Shown here piece after piece: positions 16,703 to 25,482 of a stretch of 56,356 bases of DNA. Source of the stretch: Lewinellaceae bacterium SD302. GTDB taxonomy: Bacteria > Bacteroidota > Bacteroidia > Chitinophagales > Saprospiraceae. The notes beneath the pieces were generated by a model. It was not told the DNA's origin. It searched no databases and saw nothing but the letters and a program-made list of their open reading frames with translations. The stretch covers positions 1 through 56,356 of the forward strand of contig PDLQ01000030.1 in NCBI GenBank assembly GCA_002591745.1. The letters run 5' to 3'. Every line of letters starts with the position of its first letter. Within the stretch, counting starts at the first letter, position 1. A program made the position numbers and the translations under genes.

Positions 16703-16845
16703 GAGTATTTGGAATTATGGTTAATGTCGGAGATTTAAGGAAGCTCAATTCAATCGGAACACATACTTGAATTGTCATTCCCAAATCAGGCTCGGCAGGA
16801 AAACTGGCATCAAGGTAAAGGAATATTCGTTTATTCCGTCACCCG

Positions 16846-18837
16846 TTAAAACTCCTGTAACACCTTAACTTCTATCTCTACCCTCCGGTTCAGTTCCCGC
16901 GTACCGCCACTAAGGGAACCCAGCCCCCTTACACTGACTTGGTCAGTCGTGATCCCGGCATTACGCAGGTAGGCTGCTACGGCTCTGGCGCGTTCTTCGG
17001 ACAGGTCGAGGTTGTAATCCGGGCTACCGATATCATCAGCATAGCCGGAAATACCCACCGAGACGATCTCGCCTTCTTTTAAGTTATCAATAAAAATATC
17101 CAGGTTGGTCCGCTGGTAAGGGATCAGGGTGGCGTCGTTGAAATTAAACAGCACGGAAATATTACGGACGATCAGTCGTTTTTTCCGGCGTACCGTGTCA
17201 ATCTGCACCGGTTCCGGTTCCGGTTTCGGCGGAGGTGGCTGAGCTACGGGATTTCTTTCCGTTGAAAGCAGTAAGTCAATCCGATAAGGGTAGAGATTGT
17301 CCCAGGCTGGAATGGCGAAACTATTTTGGTATGGCAGGTAGGCTTCGTTATCGACCGTCAGATCGACGACCTCATCGGCTCCGGCACAGATGAAAAAGCG
17401 ACCGGCATAATTCGTGCGGAGCAATGGCCCGCCGTTTACTTGTACATCCTGATCGATCTGTGGCTCTCCGGTGAGGCTGTCCAATACGTAGCCGGCTACG
17501 TAGGTAACGGGGTCACCGTGCAGCTTTTCCGAAAGACGGAAGCGATAAATATCAAGCCCCCCCCGACCTCCGGGACGGTCACTGGCGAAATAGCCGGTTC
17601 GGTTGTCGGCGGTAAGGTGAAAACCCAGTTCCCGGTGGGGGCTATTGACCGGCGGGCCAAGATTAATGACGTTGGTCCAGCGTTCACGGCTGATGTCCCA
17701 CCAACTCATATAAATGTCTTGGTCACCCAGACCGGGGTGGCCTGTACTCGAAAAATAAAGGGTATGGCCGTCGTTGCTCAAAAAGGGAGCCTCCTCGTCT
17801 CCTGGCGTATTAACCGGAGCACCCAGATTGCGAGGACGAGTCCAGCGGCCATCGTCACCCATTTCACAGTAATAAAGGTCGCTACCACCGATGCCCCCGG
17901 GTCGAACGCTGGCGAAGAATAAGCGACGCCCGTCGCAACTAACACCGGCCTGACTGTCCCAACTGGCACTGTTAACGTAATCTTCGAGCGGTTCCACGGC
18001 CTGTACTTTTCCGTCAATCCACAAGCCGGAATAGACATCGCAACCGCCTTGGGAGGTTTCTTCGTCGCGGCAGAGGGTGAAAAACACCCGTTCGCCATCG
18101 CGGGCCAGGGTGATCATACCTTCGGGTTTATTGGTATTGAAACTTCCTACCCGAGTAGTGCTCCAGTTGTTATCCGTTGTTCTGCGCTTACCCAGAATGA
18201 GGTCTTCGTCGCGATTACTGTTTTGCCGGGTAAATAGAATATTACGATTGTCGTTGGAAAAGAAGGGAAAGTAATCGTCGGCGGCAGTATTGATGGGCGG
18301 GCCCACATTATAGATATCGGTCACATTAATAAACTCCGCGCTGTCGAGCGTGATACGTACCGCCTGAATACGCACGGGCAGGTCTTCCAGGGCTTTAACC
18401 TCGTCTGCCAGTTCGCGTTCGCCGCGCAGGCCGAAGTCGCCAAAATCCCGCGTCTGCATTTCCTGAAACCGACGGTAGTAGTGCAGAGCCAGTTCGGGGC
18501 GGTCCAGTTTGTAGTAAACATCCCCCAACTCGTAATAGAGGTAGCGGGAGAAACTGGAATCACGTGAGAGAACCGTGCGATAAGCAGTGGCGGCATCTAC
18601 ATAATTGCGGCGCAGTACTTCCGTGGTGCCCAGCAGCCGGAAGGCTTCGGTAAAGTTGGTATCGAATTTGGTGGAGCGTTCAAAATAACGCGCTGCCTTT
18701 TTCAGTTCACCGTCCATGAGTGCTTCGGCACCCAGGTCATAGGCCTCACGAGCAGCTAGTACATTTTGGGCGAATGCCTGTGCTGGCTGCCATAGGCAAC
18801 ACGCCAAAAAAATGCCAATGTGGATGATGATTCGCAA
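16846..18837 (-). CDS. OmpA-family protein with TPR and WD40-like (PD40) repeats, PorE-like
   Basis: 663 residues. Signal peptide (first 23), then TPR-like helices (about 25-150: YDLGAEALMDGELKKAARYFE, in parts). A beta-propeller of PD40 repeats follows (about 180-440; DYFPFFSNDNRNILFTRQ, EAPFLSNDGHTLYFSS, LGFHLTADNRTGYFASDRP). Then comes a carboxypeptidase-regulatory-like domain (TYVAGYVLDSLTGEP, about 450-530), a proline-rich linker and a C-terminal OmpA domain (about 555-663: LFNFNDATLIPYQ, ISGYADDIGSPDYN, LSEERARAVAAYL). TPR/propeller/CRD/OmpA is the architecture of PorE, a peptidoglycan-anchored T9SS component, but many Bacteroidota paralogues share it. Periplasmic or outer-membrane location is likely. 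Confidence 0.82.
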   Translation of the reverse strand: MRIIIHIGIFLACCLWQPAQAFAQNVLAAREAYDLGAEALMDGELKKAARYFERSTKFDTNFTEAFRLLGTTEVLRRNYVDAATAYRTVLSRDSSFSRYLYYELGDVYYKLDRPELALHYYRRFQEMQTRDFGDFGLRGERELADEVKALEDLPVRIQAVRITLDSAEFINVTDIYNVGPPINTAADDYFPFFSNDNRNILFTRQNSNRDEDLILGKRRTTDNNWSTTRVGSFNTNKPEGMITLARDGERVFFTLCRDEETSQGGCDVYSGLWIDGKVQAVEPLEDYVNSASWDSQAGVSCDGRRLFFASVRPGGIGGSDLYYCEMGDDGRWTRPRNLGAPVNTPGDEEAPFLSNDGHTLYFSSTGHPGLGDQDIYMSWWDISRERWTNVINLGPPVNSPHRELGFHLTADNRTGYFASDRPGGRGGLDIYRFRLSEKLHGDPVTYVAGYVLDSLTGEPQIDQDVQVNGGPLLRTNYAGRFFICAGADEVVDLTVDNEAYLPYQNSFAIPAWDNLYPYRIDLLLSTERNPVAQPPPPKPEPEPVQIDTVRRKKRLIVRNISVLFNFNDATLIPYQRTNLDIFIDNLKEGEIVSVGISGYADDIGSPDYNLDLSEERARAVAAYLRNAGITTDQVSVRGLGSLSGGTRELNRRVEIEVKVLQEF

Positions 18838-19106
18838 GTAACGGCCAAGATAGGGATAAAGAAATTACCCATTCCCGAAAAAAGCTTGGGCTCCATTCCA
18901 GAGGAACAGAGCCACAAGATAAAATGAGTGCATTAGTAAACTATCAGGCTAAATGTAGGTACTTTCAAAAAAATGTCAAAATTTGAGCCTCTTTAGCGAC
19001 CAATTGCTTGGATCTTAACCCTAATTATGGGATAATCCCACCCAGGCTGAACCTGGACACCCCCCTTCCGGTAACTAGAAAAAGTATTTTCCAACAAGCC
19101 CAATCT

Positions 19107-19853
19107 ATGTCATTCAGTCGTTTCATCTCTCCCTTTCTGCTGTTCGTCAGCCTTCTATTTGCTACTCAGGTAAACAGCCAGGAGATATTCAGACCCTATG
19201 ATGCCTCAAATGGACCGGTAGCAGCTTTACTGGGTTTCGGAACCGGAGCCCTGGGTGTGAGTTCCTACTTCGGCCGAAAGGTACAGCCCCTGACCGACGA
19301 ACAGATTCGCTCGCTCGACCCCGCCAATATCTGGGGCATTGATCGCTATTCGCTGGGCACTTATTCTCTGCCGGCCGACGAATGGACGGACAAATTATTA
19401 CTGGCCTCTTTCGCCAGTCCGTTTTTCGTGTTACTGGGCAACCGCGGACGCGATAATTTCAACGATATCAGCCTGATCGTTTTTGAGGGCGCTCTCATCA
19501 ATGCCGGACTGAATAACATGAGTAAAGTATTCGGCAAACGTGCCCGGCCTTACGCCTATAACCCCGACGTACCCAACCATATTAAAAAACAAATTTCTTC
19601 CCGCTATTCTTTTTATAGTGGCCACGCCGCCACTTCGGCCTTCTTTTCCATTACGGCTGCCAAACTGTACAATGACCTTTATCCGGATAGCAAAGCCCGA
19701 CCTTACGTATGGGCAGTCGGTGCACTGATTCCCGCACTGGTCAGCTACGGCCGGATGCGTGGCGGTCGTCACTTCTTTACCGACGTATTGACTGGCTTCA
19801 TCATGGGTAGCGCAGTAGCCATCGCAGTTCCGGAACTCAACAAACGATTTTAG
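19107..19853 (+). CDS. PAP2-family phosphatase, exported
   Basis: 248 residues; signal peptide MSFSRFISPFLLFVSLLFATQVNSQ. The three PAP2 motifs are present: KVFGKRARP (KxxxxxxRP), YSGHAAT (PSGH equivalent, here YSGH) and SYGRMRGGRHFFTDV (SRxxxxxHxxxD equivalent). Likely dephosphorylates a lipid phosphate such as undecaprenyl pyrophosphate or phosphatidylglycerol phosphate on the periplasmic side. ATG 19107 is chosen over the earlier frame at 19008 because of the signal peptide. The next gene starts 3 bases after the stop, so the two are probably co-translated. Confidence 0.88.
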   Translation: MSFSRFISPFLLFVSLLFATQVNSQEIFRPYDASNGPVAALLGFGTGALGVSSYFGRKVQPLTDEQIRSLDPANIWGIDRYSLGTYSLPADEWTDKLLLASFASPFFVLLGNRGRDNFNDISLIVFEGALINAGLNNMSKVFGKRARPYAYNPDVPNHIKKQISSRYSFYSGHAATSAFFSITAAKLYNDLYPDSKARPYVWAVGALIPALVSYGRMRGGRHFFTDVLTGFIMGSAVAIAVPELNKRF

Positions 19854-19856
19854 GAT

Positions 19857-21134
19857 TTGATCCCCTCCGAAAAGATCGGCTGGAAAAGCGCCGCTGCGCT
19901 GGTTCTGGCCAATATGATCGGCACCGGAGCCTTCACTACCCTGGGTATTCAGCTTGAGTTGATCACCAATGGCTGGGCTTTACTGGGTTTGTGGCTGCTG
20001 GGCGGCATTATGGCACTTTTCGGCGCTTTTTCCTACGCCGAACTGGGCGTTCGACTACCCCAATCGGGTGGGGAAGCCCATTTCCTGGGAAAAATCTATC
20101 ATCCCTTCTTGGGCTTTGTCAGTGGCTGGGTCAGTCTTTCCGTAGGCTTTGCCGCAGCTATCGCTCTTTCAGCCATGGCCGTAGGTGCCTACCTAGAACG
20201 GATGACCGGCCTGACTTCCCTTACCGTAGCAGTGGCTTCCATAGTTCTCCTATCGGTTGCTCATAGCGTCAGCATCAAATCCAGTAGCCGCCTGCAAAAC
20301 GGACTTACCTTAATCAAATTAGTCCTGGTGACTGGCATGGCTATTGCGGGCGTTTTACTGCCAGCCTCCCCGTCGAGCGTAGTCGATTGGTCATTGGCCG
20401 GCCTCCCGCAAATCTGGTCTCCCGGAGCCGCCGTGGCCCTGATCTCCGTATTTTACGCTTACTCCGGCTGGAATGCGGCGGCCTACATCGTAGAGGAAAT
20501 TGACCAGCCAGCCCGTAATCTGCCCCGGGCTCTAATTGGTGGAAGCGTCATTGTAACCCTTATTTTTCTCGTTCTTCAATTCGCTTTTTTACGCCAGGCC
20601 GGGCCGGAGGCACTAACCGGACAGATCGAAGTCGGCCAGATTGCAGCTACCGCCATGTTTGGTCCGGAGACGGGAATGGCCATCAGCTCAATAGTCGGCG
20701 TTTTGCTGCTGGCCGGCATCAGCGCGATGATCTGGGTCGGCCCCCGGGTAGTTAACGCGATGGGCAGTAATCATCCGATCTGGGAACAATTTGCCCGTAA
20801 AAACAAGAAAGGCATTCCACTGAGGGCAATTTGGCTACAGTCCGGAATCAGTCTCTTCCTGGTACTCACCGCATCTTTCGAGCGGGTACTATTGTACAGC
20901 GGTTTCGTTTTGCAGGCCTTTGCTTTTTTAGCTGTACTCGGTTTGTTACTCTTGCGCCGCCGATCCGGCAAAAGAGCCGCCTGGCAAAGCCCCCTTTACC
21001 CCGTTGCCCAATTATTTTTCCTGGCCTTCAGTCTGTGGTCCATGGGCTATCTCCTGGTGGAGCATCCGGTAGAGAGCGGACTGGGCTTGCTCAACGTATT
21101 GGCCGCCGCCGTAGCTTATTGGCTGGATGAGTAA
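19857..21134 (+). CDS. APC-family amino acid permease, TTG start
   Basis: 425 residues with about 12 membrane segments. The first helix carries ANMIGTGAF, the conserved unwound glycine motif of the APC superfamily substrate site. Other helices include GLWLLGGIMALFGAFSYAELG and YAYSGWNAAAYIVEEI, in parts; the latter is typical of LAT/CAT-type permeases. Likely an inner-membrane amino acid/proton transporter or exchanger; the substrate is unknown. The only start that leaves the first helix intact is TTG at 19857, with AGGA just before it, 3 bases after the PAP2 stop. The next ATG (19914) is inside the helix. Confidence 0.82.
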   Translation: MIPSEKIGWKSAAALVLANMIGTGAFTTLGIQLELITNGWALLGLWLLGGIMALFGAFSYAELGVRLPQSGGEAHFLGKIYHPFLGFVSGWVSLSVGFAAAIALSAMAVGAYLERMTGLTSLTVAVASIVLLSVAHSVSIKSSSRLQNGLTLIKLVLVTGMAIAGVLLPASPSSVVDWSLAGLPQIWSPGAAVALISVFYAYSGWNAAAYIVEEIDQPARNLPRALIGGSVIVTLIFLVLQFAFLRQAGPEALTGQIEVGQIAATAMFGPETGMAISSIVGVLLLAGISAMIWVGPRVVNAMGSNHPIWEQFARKNKKGIPLRAIWLQSGISLFLVLTASFERVLLYSGFVLQAFAFLAVLGLLLLRRRSGKRAAWQSPLYPVAQLFFLAFSLWSMGYLLVEHPVESGLGLLNVLAAAVAYWLDE

Positions 21135-21203
21135 ATCCAGTTCTCCCGAACCATTATACTCGTCCCGGCGTTTCCCTCCCGTGCACACCCAGCTCAGAAC
21201 TCT

Positions 21204-21950
21204 ATGTTGATCGACACCATGTTGTATCACATCGGCCGCTACTCGCTGATGTTAAAATCCGTGATCTCCAAACCGGAGCGCTTCTCCATGTACTACAAGG
21301 AAACCCTGCGCCAGATGGATGGTATCGGTGTGGGCTCTGCTTTTATCGTAGTATTGATCTCGCTATTCATCGGTGCCGTAACGGCTGTGCAATTCGCTTA
21401 CCAGTTAGGCGATAGTTTCGTTCCCACCTACTACATCGGCTACATCGTCCGTGATATTGCCATCATCGAAATGGCACCTACCATTACTTGTCTGGTCTTG
21501 GCCGGCAAGGTGGGGTCCAACATCGCGGCAGAGATCGGCGGAATGCGGCAAAAAGAACACATTGATGCCATGGAGATCATGGGTGTCAACACTGCTTCTT
21601 ACCTCATCATGCCCAAATTGGTGGCGGCCATCGTGGTTATCCCCATGCTGGTGGCCCTGGCGGCTTTCGTCAGTATCTGCGGCGGCTATCTGGCCACGGT
21701 GCTTACCGGCGCGGTCAGCCACAGTGAGTACATCCTCGGTATCCGCAGCTTCTTCATTCCGAATAACGTAACGATTATGTTCGTGAAGGCCCTCGTATTT
21801 GCCTTCATCCTCACCACGGTAAGCGCCTACCAGGGTTATCACGTTAAGGGTGGCAGCATCGAACTCGGCGAGGCCAGCACCAATGCGGTAGTGGTCAGTG
21901 ATGTGCTGATTTTGGTTTTTGATTATTTGCTCGCGGTACTTTTAACCTAG
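21204..21950 (+). CDS. mlaE: Lipid-asymmetry ABC transporter permease MlaE
   Basis: 248 residues with five or six membrane helices. The Mla-type permease signature is clear: EMAPTITCLVLAGKVGS, EIGGMRQKEHIDAMEIMGV and ASYLIMPKLVA. It works with MlaF to move phospholipids between inner and outer membranes. The mlaF gene is next in the same direction but starts 249 bases later, with family A and B repeats in between. No mlaD-type MCE gene follows mlaF in this window, so the substrate-binding partner must be elsewhere. Confidence 0.92.
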   Translation: MLIDTMLYHIGRYSLMLKSVISKPERFSMYYKETLRQMDGIGVGSAFIVVLISLFIGAVTAVQFAYQLGDSFVPTYYIGYIVRDIAIIEMAPTITCLVLAGKVGSNIAAEIGGMRQKEHIDAMEIMGVNTASYLIMPKLVAAIVVIPMLVALAAFVSICGGYLATVLTGAVSHSEYILGIRSFFIPNNVTIMFVKALVFAFILTTVSAYQGYHVKGGSIELGEASTNAVVVSDVLILVFDYLLAVLLT

Positions 21951-21961
21951 GTCACTATTAT

Positions 21962-22151
21962 GATTAGCAAAGTAGCAAAGTTCGAAGAACGCACTGTAAA
22001 AACGACCAGGCGGCAAGCGTCGGCCGCTTTTACAGTGCATGAGTTGTTGGATACGAAGCCCAGGGTCGAGGACCTCTGGTCCGAGTGTCGCTTTGGCAAG
22101 ATGAACAGCCGCTTTAACGAGTACCTCGGACCGGAGGTCCTCGTCCCTGGG
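21962..22151. repeat. Composite repeat block (families A and B plus a third hairpin) between mlaE and mlaF
   Basis: Three structures sit in series. A family A copy (GATTAGCAAAGTAGCAAAG) is at 21962-21980. A hairpin follows with arms GCACTGTAAAA (21991-22001) and TTTTACAGTGC (22028-22038), a perfect 11-bp stem. Then a family B hairpin has arms at 22059-22085 and 22125-22151 that pair at 25 of 27 positions. An 80-codon frame (21960-22202) happens to cross the block and its TGA overlaps the mlaF ATG, but it resembles no protein. Confidence 0.8.
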
Positions 22152-22198
22152 TTCCTACCAAGTAAAGTGAATCCCAATATCGAATTAATCGCCCAAGC

Positions 22199-22975
22199 AT
22201 GATACGTACGGAAAACCTGGTCAAAACTTTCGGTGACAACGAAGTCCTCAAGGGCATCACTACCGAGTTTCACGCTGGCAAGAACAACCTGATCATCGGG
22301 CGTTCCGGGGCAGGAAAGACCGTACTGCTCAAACTACTGGTTGGACTGTTTAAACCCACCGAAGGCACGGTTTACTATAATGATGTCGACTACTTTTCCC
22401 TCAATCCCCGTCAGCTACGTGAGATTCGGATGCAGGTCGGAATGCTGTTTCAGGGTAACGCCCTCTTCGACTCCATGACTGTAGAGGAGAACATTCGCTT
22501 TCCCCTGGACATGTTCACCAAAATGACCCAAAAGGAAAAGCAGGATCGGGTAAATTATTGTCTGGAAAGGGTCAATCTTGAAGGCGTCAACCCCCGTTAT
22601 CCTTCCGAAGTATCCGGCGGGATGCAAAAAAGGGTCGGCATCGCCCGGGCCATCGTACTGGAGCCCAAGTATCTTTTTTGCGACGAGCCCAACAGCGGGC
22701 TGGACCCAGAAACAGCCATCGTCATCGATGAGCTGATCGCCGACATCACCAAGGAGCAGAACATCACCACCGTCATCAATACGCACGATATGAACTCAGT
22801 GATGGGGATCGGTGACAAGATCATTTTGATGAAAAACGGTCACGTAGTATGGGACGGCGATAAAAATGAGGTCATGGAAAGCGATAGCGAGGTGCTCCAG
22901 CACTTTATTTTCGCCAGCCCTTTTCTGAAAAGACTGCGGGAGGATGCTCTGACCCTGCGGCATCAGGGCGATTAG
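22199..22975 (+). CDS. mlaF: Lipid-asymmetry ABC transporter ATPase MlaF
   Basis: 258-residue ABC ATPase that powers the MlaE permease. Walker A GRSGAGKT (34-41), Q-loop Gln85 (MLFQGNAL), signature SGGMQKR (139-145), Walker B YLFCDEP with Asp162-Glu163, and switch His in NTHDM. SGGMQKR and ALFDSMTVEEN are typical of the Mla/Ttg2A branch rather than importers. ATG 22199 overlaps the TGA of the repeat-borne frame upstream (ATGA). Confidence 0.94.
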   Translation: MIRTENLVKTFGDNEVLKGITTEFHAGKNNLIIGRSGAGKTVLLKLLVGLFKPTEGTVYYNDVDYFSLNPRQLREIRMQVGMLFQGNALFDSMTVEENIRFPLDMFTKMTQKEKQDRVNYCLERVNLEGVNPRYPSEVSGGMQKRVGIARAIVLEPKYLFCDEPNSGLDPETAIVIDELIADITKEQNITTVINTHDMNSVMGIGDKIILMKNGHVVWDGDKNEVMESDSEVLQHFIFASPFLKRLREDALTLRHQGD

Positions 22976-23107
22976 TGCCTAGAGCGGCCTCCGGACCGAT
23001 CCAGATACCAGCCTACGAGTGCGGATTCGCTTTGTAATCCAAGGTGACTGAAAATCAGTTTCCCGGCTGTATTACGCCGTAAGGAATAAGCTTTTTATCT
23101 TAACAAG

Positions 23108-24982
23108 ATGAAAACATCATCGCCCCCCGTACTCGCTTGTCTTCGCCCCGGGCAAAACTTGTCTTGCTACTCTGTTGGCATTGCTACTTTGTCAGCCCAA
23201 AAAGACAGCCTTTTACTGGCTTTGATCTTACTGGTAACGGTGGCTCAAACCCTTTCTGCCCAGCAATTCCGCTATACCAACACCATCTTTCCTTCCTCCA
23301 CGGTAATGACTGACGTAGTCTACGACAATGCACCTTTTCTGGATGCTTTGTACATTGACGAGAGTGCCACGACCTCACAGGACCTGGTAATGGATATTTA
23401 CCAGCCCACCGGCGATGCTTTCAATAACCGGGCCGCCATTATCTTCGCCCACAGCGGAGCCTTCATCAACGGAAACCGCAACCACGACGACATGATCGCC
23501 GCCTGCGACAGTTTCGCGCGTAAAGGTTACGTGACGGCCACTATCGATTACCGCAAAGGCTTTTACCCCCTGAGCAATACCGATCTGCACGGCACCAGAG
23601 CGGTCTACCGGGGCATCCAGGACGGGCGGGCCGCCGTGCGTTTTCTGCGGGCCAACGCGGCGACCTACGGCATTGACCCTAATCGCGTTTATCTGGCCGG
23701 CAGCAGTGCCGGCTCCTTCATTTCCCTTCACAGTATTTACCTGGACGACCCGGACGAGAAACCGGAGTTTGCCGGGCCCGTCAGTTACGTAGATATTATT
23801 CCGCCTTTCTTCTTCAACGGCCCCGACCTGGGTGACCTGGACGTGGGTAATAACCTGGGCGTAAGCGGCCGACCCAATGGCATCGTAGCCTGGTGGGGAG
23901 CGATTGAAGGTACCGATATCATTACGCCCGGCGATAGCGAGGGCGTATTTTTAGCCCACGGCACCGACGATAGCACCGTGCCTTTCAACAGTGGCCCGGC
24001 TTTCAATTTCCCGCTTTTCCCGGATGTATTCGGCAGCAACCCCATCAACGCCCGACTCGATGAGCTGGGGCTGACCAACAAAGAAACTTACTTTCTGGAG
24101 GGCGGCGTGCACGAGTTTCACGGCGCCACTAACGGAGCCTGGAATAACGGCAGCGGCGGAAATGCATTTTGGGATACACTAGTCCAAAAAACCAGCCTTT
24201 TCCTCTGGCGGCAGCACAAACCAACGGCGGGATTTAGCAGCAGCAACACCGGCTTATCAGTAAGCTTCACTGACCAGACCGTCGGCAATCCGATCTCCTG
24301 GAGTTGGGATTTTGGCGACGGCACCAGCAGTACGTTACAGGACCCTACTCACATCTACACCCAGCCCCAAACCTACCTCGTTTCCCTCTACGTCGAGAAT
24401 CCTAACCATAGCTGGGACACCATTAGTCAGTTCATCGACCTTTCTCCGGTACTTCCCGTGACCTGGTCGGAGCCTTTGAGCGGCCAGCCAGTTTTGAAGG
24501 GGATTGAATTGAGCTGGGGCATCAGCCAGGCCGTGGATCATGCCGGTTTCGAGGTGGAGCGCCGTGGGGAATCGGGCCGTTTTGTTCTGATTGACAAAGT
24601 AGCAGAGTTAGTGAATAGCCGTACAACACAACGCTTCCGGGCGATCGACCTCAATCCAAAACCCGGATTGAACTACTACCGCATCAAACAAATTGACCTG
24701 GACGGCAGCTATGATTACAGCCAGGTAGTGGCCGTAGAATGGAAAGGTGCGAACCAGAACTTTACGGTTTTCCCGAACCCGAATGATGGTATTTTCACCG
24801 TGGAGCGCAACGCAGATGCGGGTGCTCAAGAATTATTGGTTTACAACCAGTTGGGGGTTTTAGTTCTGCAGCGAATACTTCGCAACGAACTGGATATGGT
24901 TGAAATGAATGGCTTGCCGGATGGTGTTTATTTTCTGCGAATTGCGGGAGAGGCCAATGGGCAGCGTATTTTAGTGCGATAA
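23108..24982 (+). CDS. Secreted alpha/beta hydrolase with PKD and T9SS sorting domains
   Basis: 624 residues. After an odd N-terminus comes a signal-like stretch (SLLLALILLVTVAQTLSAQ), then an esterase-like hydrolase domain of about residues 60-365. It has AAIIFAHSGAFINGNR (oxyanion region), nucleophile Ser in LAGSSAGSFISL (GxSxG), and a late Asp/His pair (HGTDDSTVPF; GGVHEFHG). A PKD domain follows (WSWDFGDGTSSTLQDPTHIY), then a fibronectin-like module, and a type A T9SS sorting domain (FTVFPNPNDGIFTVE ... LPDGVYFLRI). It should be secreted or surface-bound; the ester substrate is unknown. ATG 23108 is the only upstream ATG, but the first 31 residues include a family A repeat, so the start region looks rebuilt. 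Confidence 0.85.
   Translation: MKTSSPPVLACLRPGQNLSCYSVGIATLSAQKDSLLLALILLVTVAQTLSAQQFRYTNTIFPSSTVMTDVVYDNAPFLDALYIDESATTSQDLVMDIYQPTGDAFNNRAAIIFAHSGAFINGNRNHDDMIAACDSFARKGYVTATIDYRKGFYPLSNTDLHGTRAVYRGIQDGRAAVRFLRANAATYGIDPNRVYLAGSSAGSFISLHSIYLDDPDEKPEFAGPVSYVDIIPPFFFNGPDLGDLDVGNNLGVSGRPNGIVAWWGAIEGTDIITPGDSEGVFLAHGTDDSTVPFNSGPAFNFPLFPDVFGSNPINARLDELGLTNKETYFLEGGVHEFHGATNGAWNNGSGGNAFWDTLVQKTSLFLWRQHKPTAGFSSSNTGLSVSFTDQTVGNPISWSWDFGDGTSSTLQDPTHIYTQPQTYLVSLYVENPNHSWDTISQFIDLSPVLPVTWSEPLSGQPVLKGIELSWGISQAVDHAGFEVERRGESGRFVLIDKVAELVNSRTTQRFRAIDLNPKPGLNYYRIKQIDLDGSYDYSQVVAVEWKGANQNFTVFPNPNDGIFTVERNADAGAQELLVYNQLGVLVLQRILRNELDMVEMNGLPDGVYFLRIAGEANGQRILVR
23177..23198 (+). repeat. Family A repeat inside the esterase signal region
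   Basis: GGCATTGCTACTTTGTCAGC matches the TCAGYCC-type copies at 36931 and 49907. It encodes IATLSAQ upstream of the hydrophobic segment. A partial copy (CTTGCTACTCTG) precedes it. Confidence 0.65.
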
Positions 24983-24994
24983 TTTAGTCGCAGT

Positions 24995-25073
24995 CCAGGG
25001 TCGAGAACCTCCGGTCCGAGGTACTCGCTAGAGCGGCAAACATTACACTCGGACCGGAGGTCGTCGACCCCGG
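24995..25073. repeat. Family B hairpin after the esterase gene
   Basis: The left arm starts CCAGGGTCGAGAACCTCC (24995-25020); the right arm, CTCGGACCGGAGGTCGTC onward (25048-25073), pairs with it at about 23 of 26 positions. It begins 13 bases after the esterase stop and could act as a transcript-end stem, although no U-run follows. Confidence 0.8.
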
Positions 25074-25197
25074 GTTTTGCCGGATTGTTTTAGCTATTGA
25101 AGTACTTGCCAACTACCCTATTACGTATAACCAACATCTACTCGTCAGACCGCCTCCGCAACCACTGCGTGCAAGCTGCGAGCGTGCAGACGAGAGG

Positions 25198-25482
25198 TTA
25201 TTTTACCAGCACCTCCTTGATATATTCTTCTCCGATTTCCTCGTTCAGCCGTTGGCGGACACCCTCCCGCACCATCATCAACTGGCTACGGACGGTGGCT
25301 GCGTTAACGTAAACGATCAATTTCCCTTTGCGTAATTTGAGTTCACGGGTATGGCGGGCTACGTTCTTGCCAAAAAGTTTCGGCCAGGCGGCACGGATAA
25401 TGGCGTGGTAGAAACCGTCGCTGTTGTCGGAATTCCGCAACATGGCCAGAAAGGCTTCCTTTACTTTGATTTCTTTGCTCAT
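25198..25482 (-). CDS. DUF721 (DciA-like) protein
   Basis: 94 residues: MSKEIKVKEAFLAML ... YHAIIRAAWPKLFGKNVARHTRELKLRKGKLIVYVNAATVRSQL, here given in parts. The W-x-x-x-x-G-x-x-(V/I)-x-x-H-T pattern followed by a beta-hairpin and a terminal helix is DUF721, the domain found in DciA, a replicative-helicase loader. The coding start overlaps the recF stop by 4 bases (ATGA type, 25479-25482), so it is co-translated with recF. That pairing supports a role in DNA replication or repair. Confidence 0.82.
   Translation of the reverse strand: MSKEIKVKEAFLAMLRNSDNSDGFYHAIIRAAWPKLFGKNVARHTRELKLRKGKLIVYVNAATVRSQLMMVREGVRQRLNEEIGEEYIKEVLVK

Noticed and set aside
21960..22202. 80-residue protein between mlaE and mlaF
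   Set aside because: It consists of translated repeats A and B; treated as a repeat block and discussed as a finding, not called as a gene.
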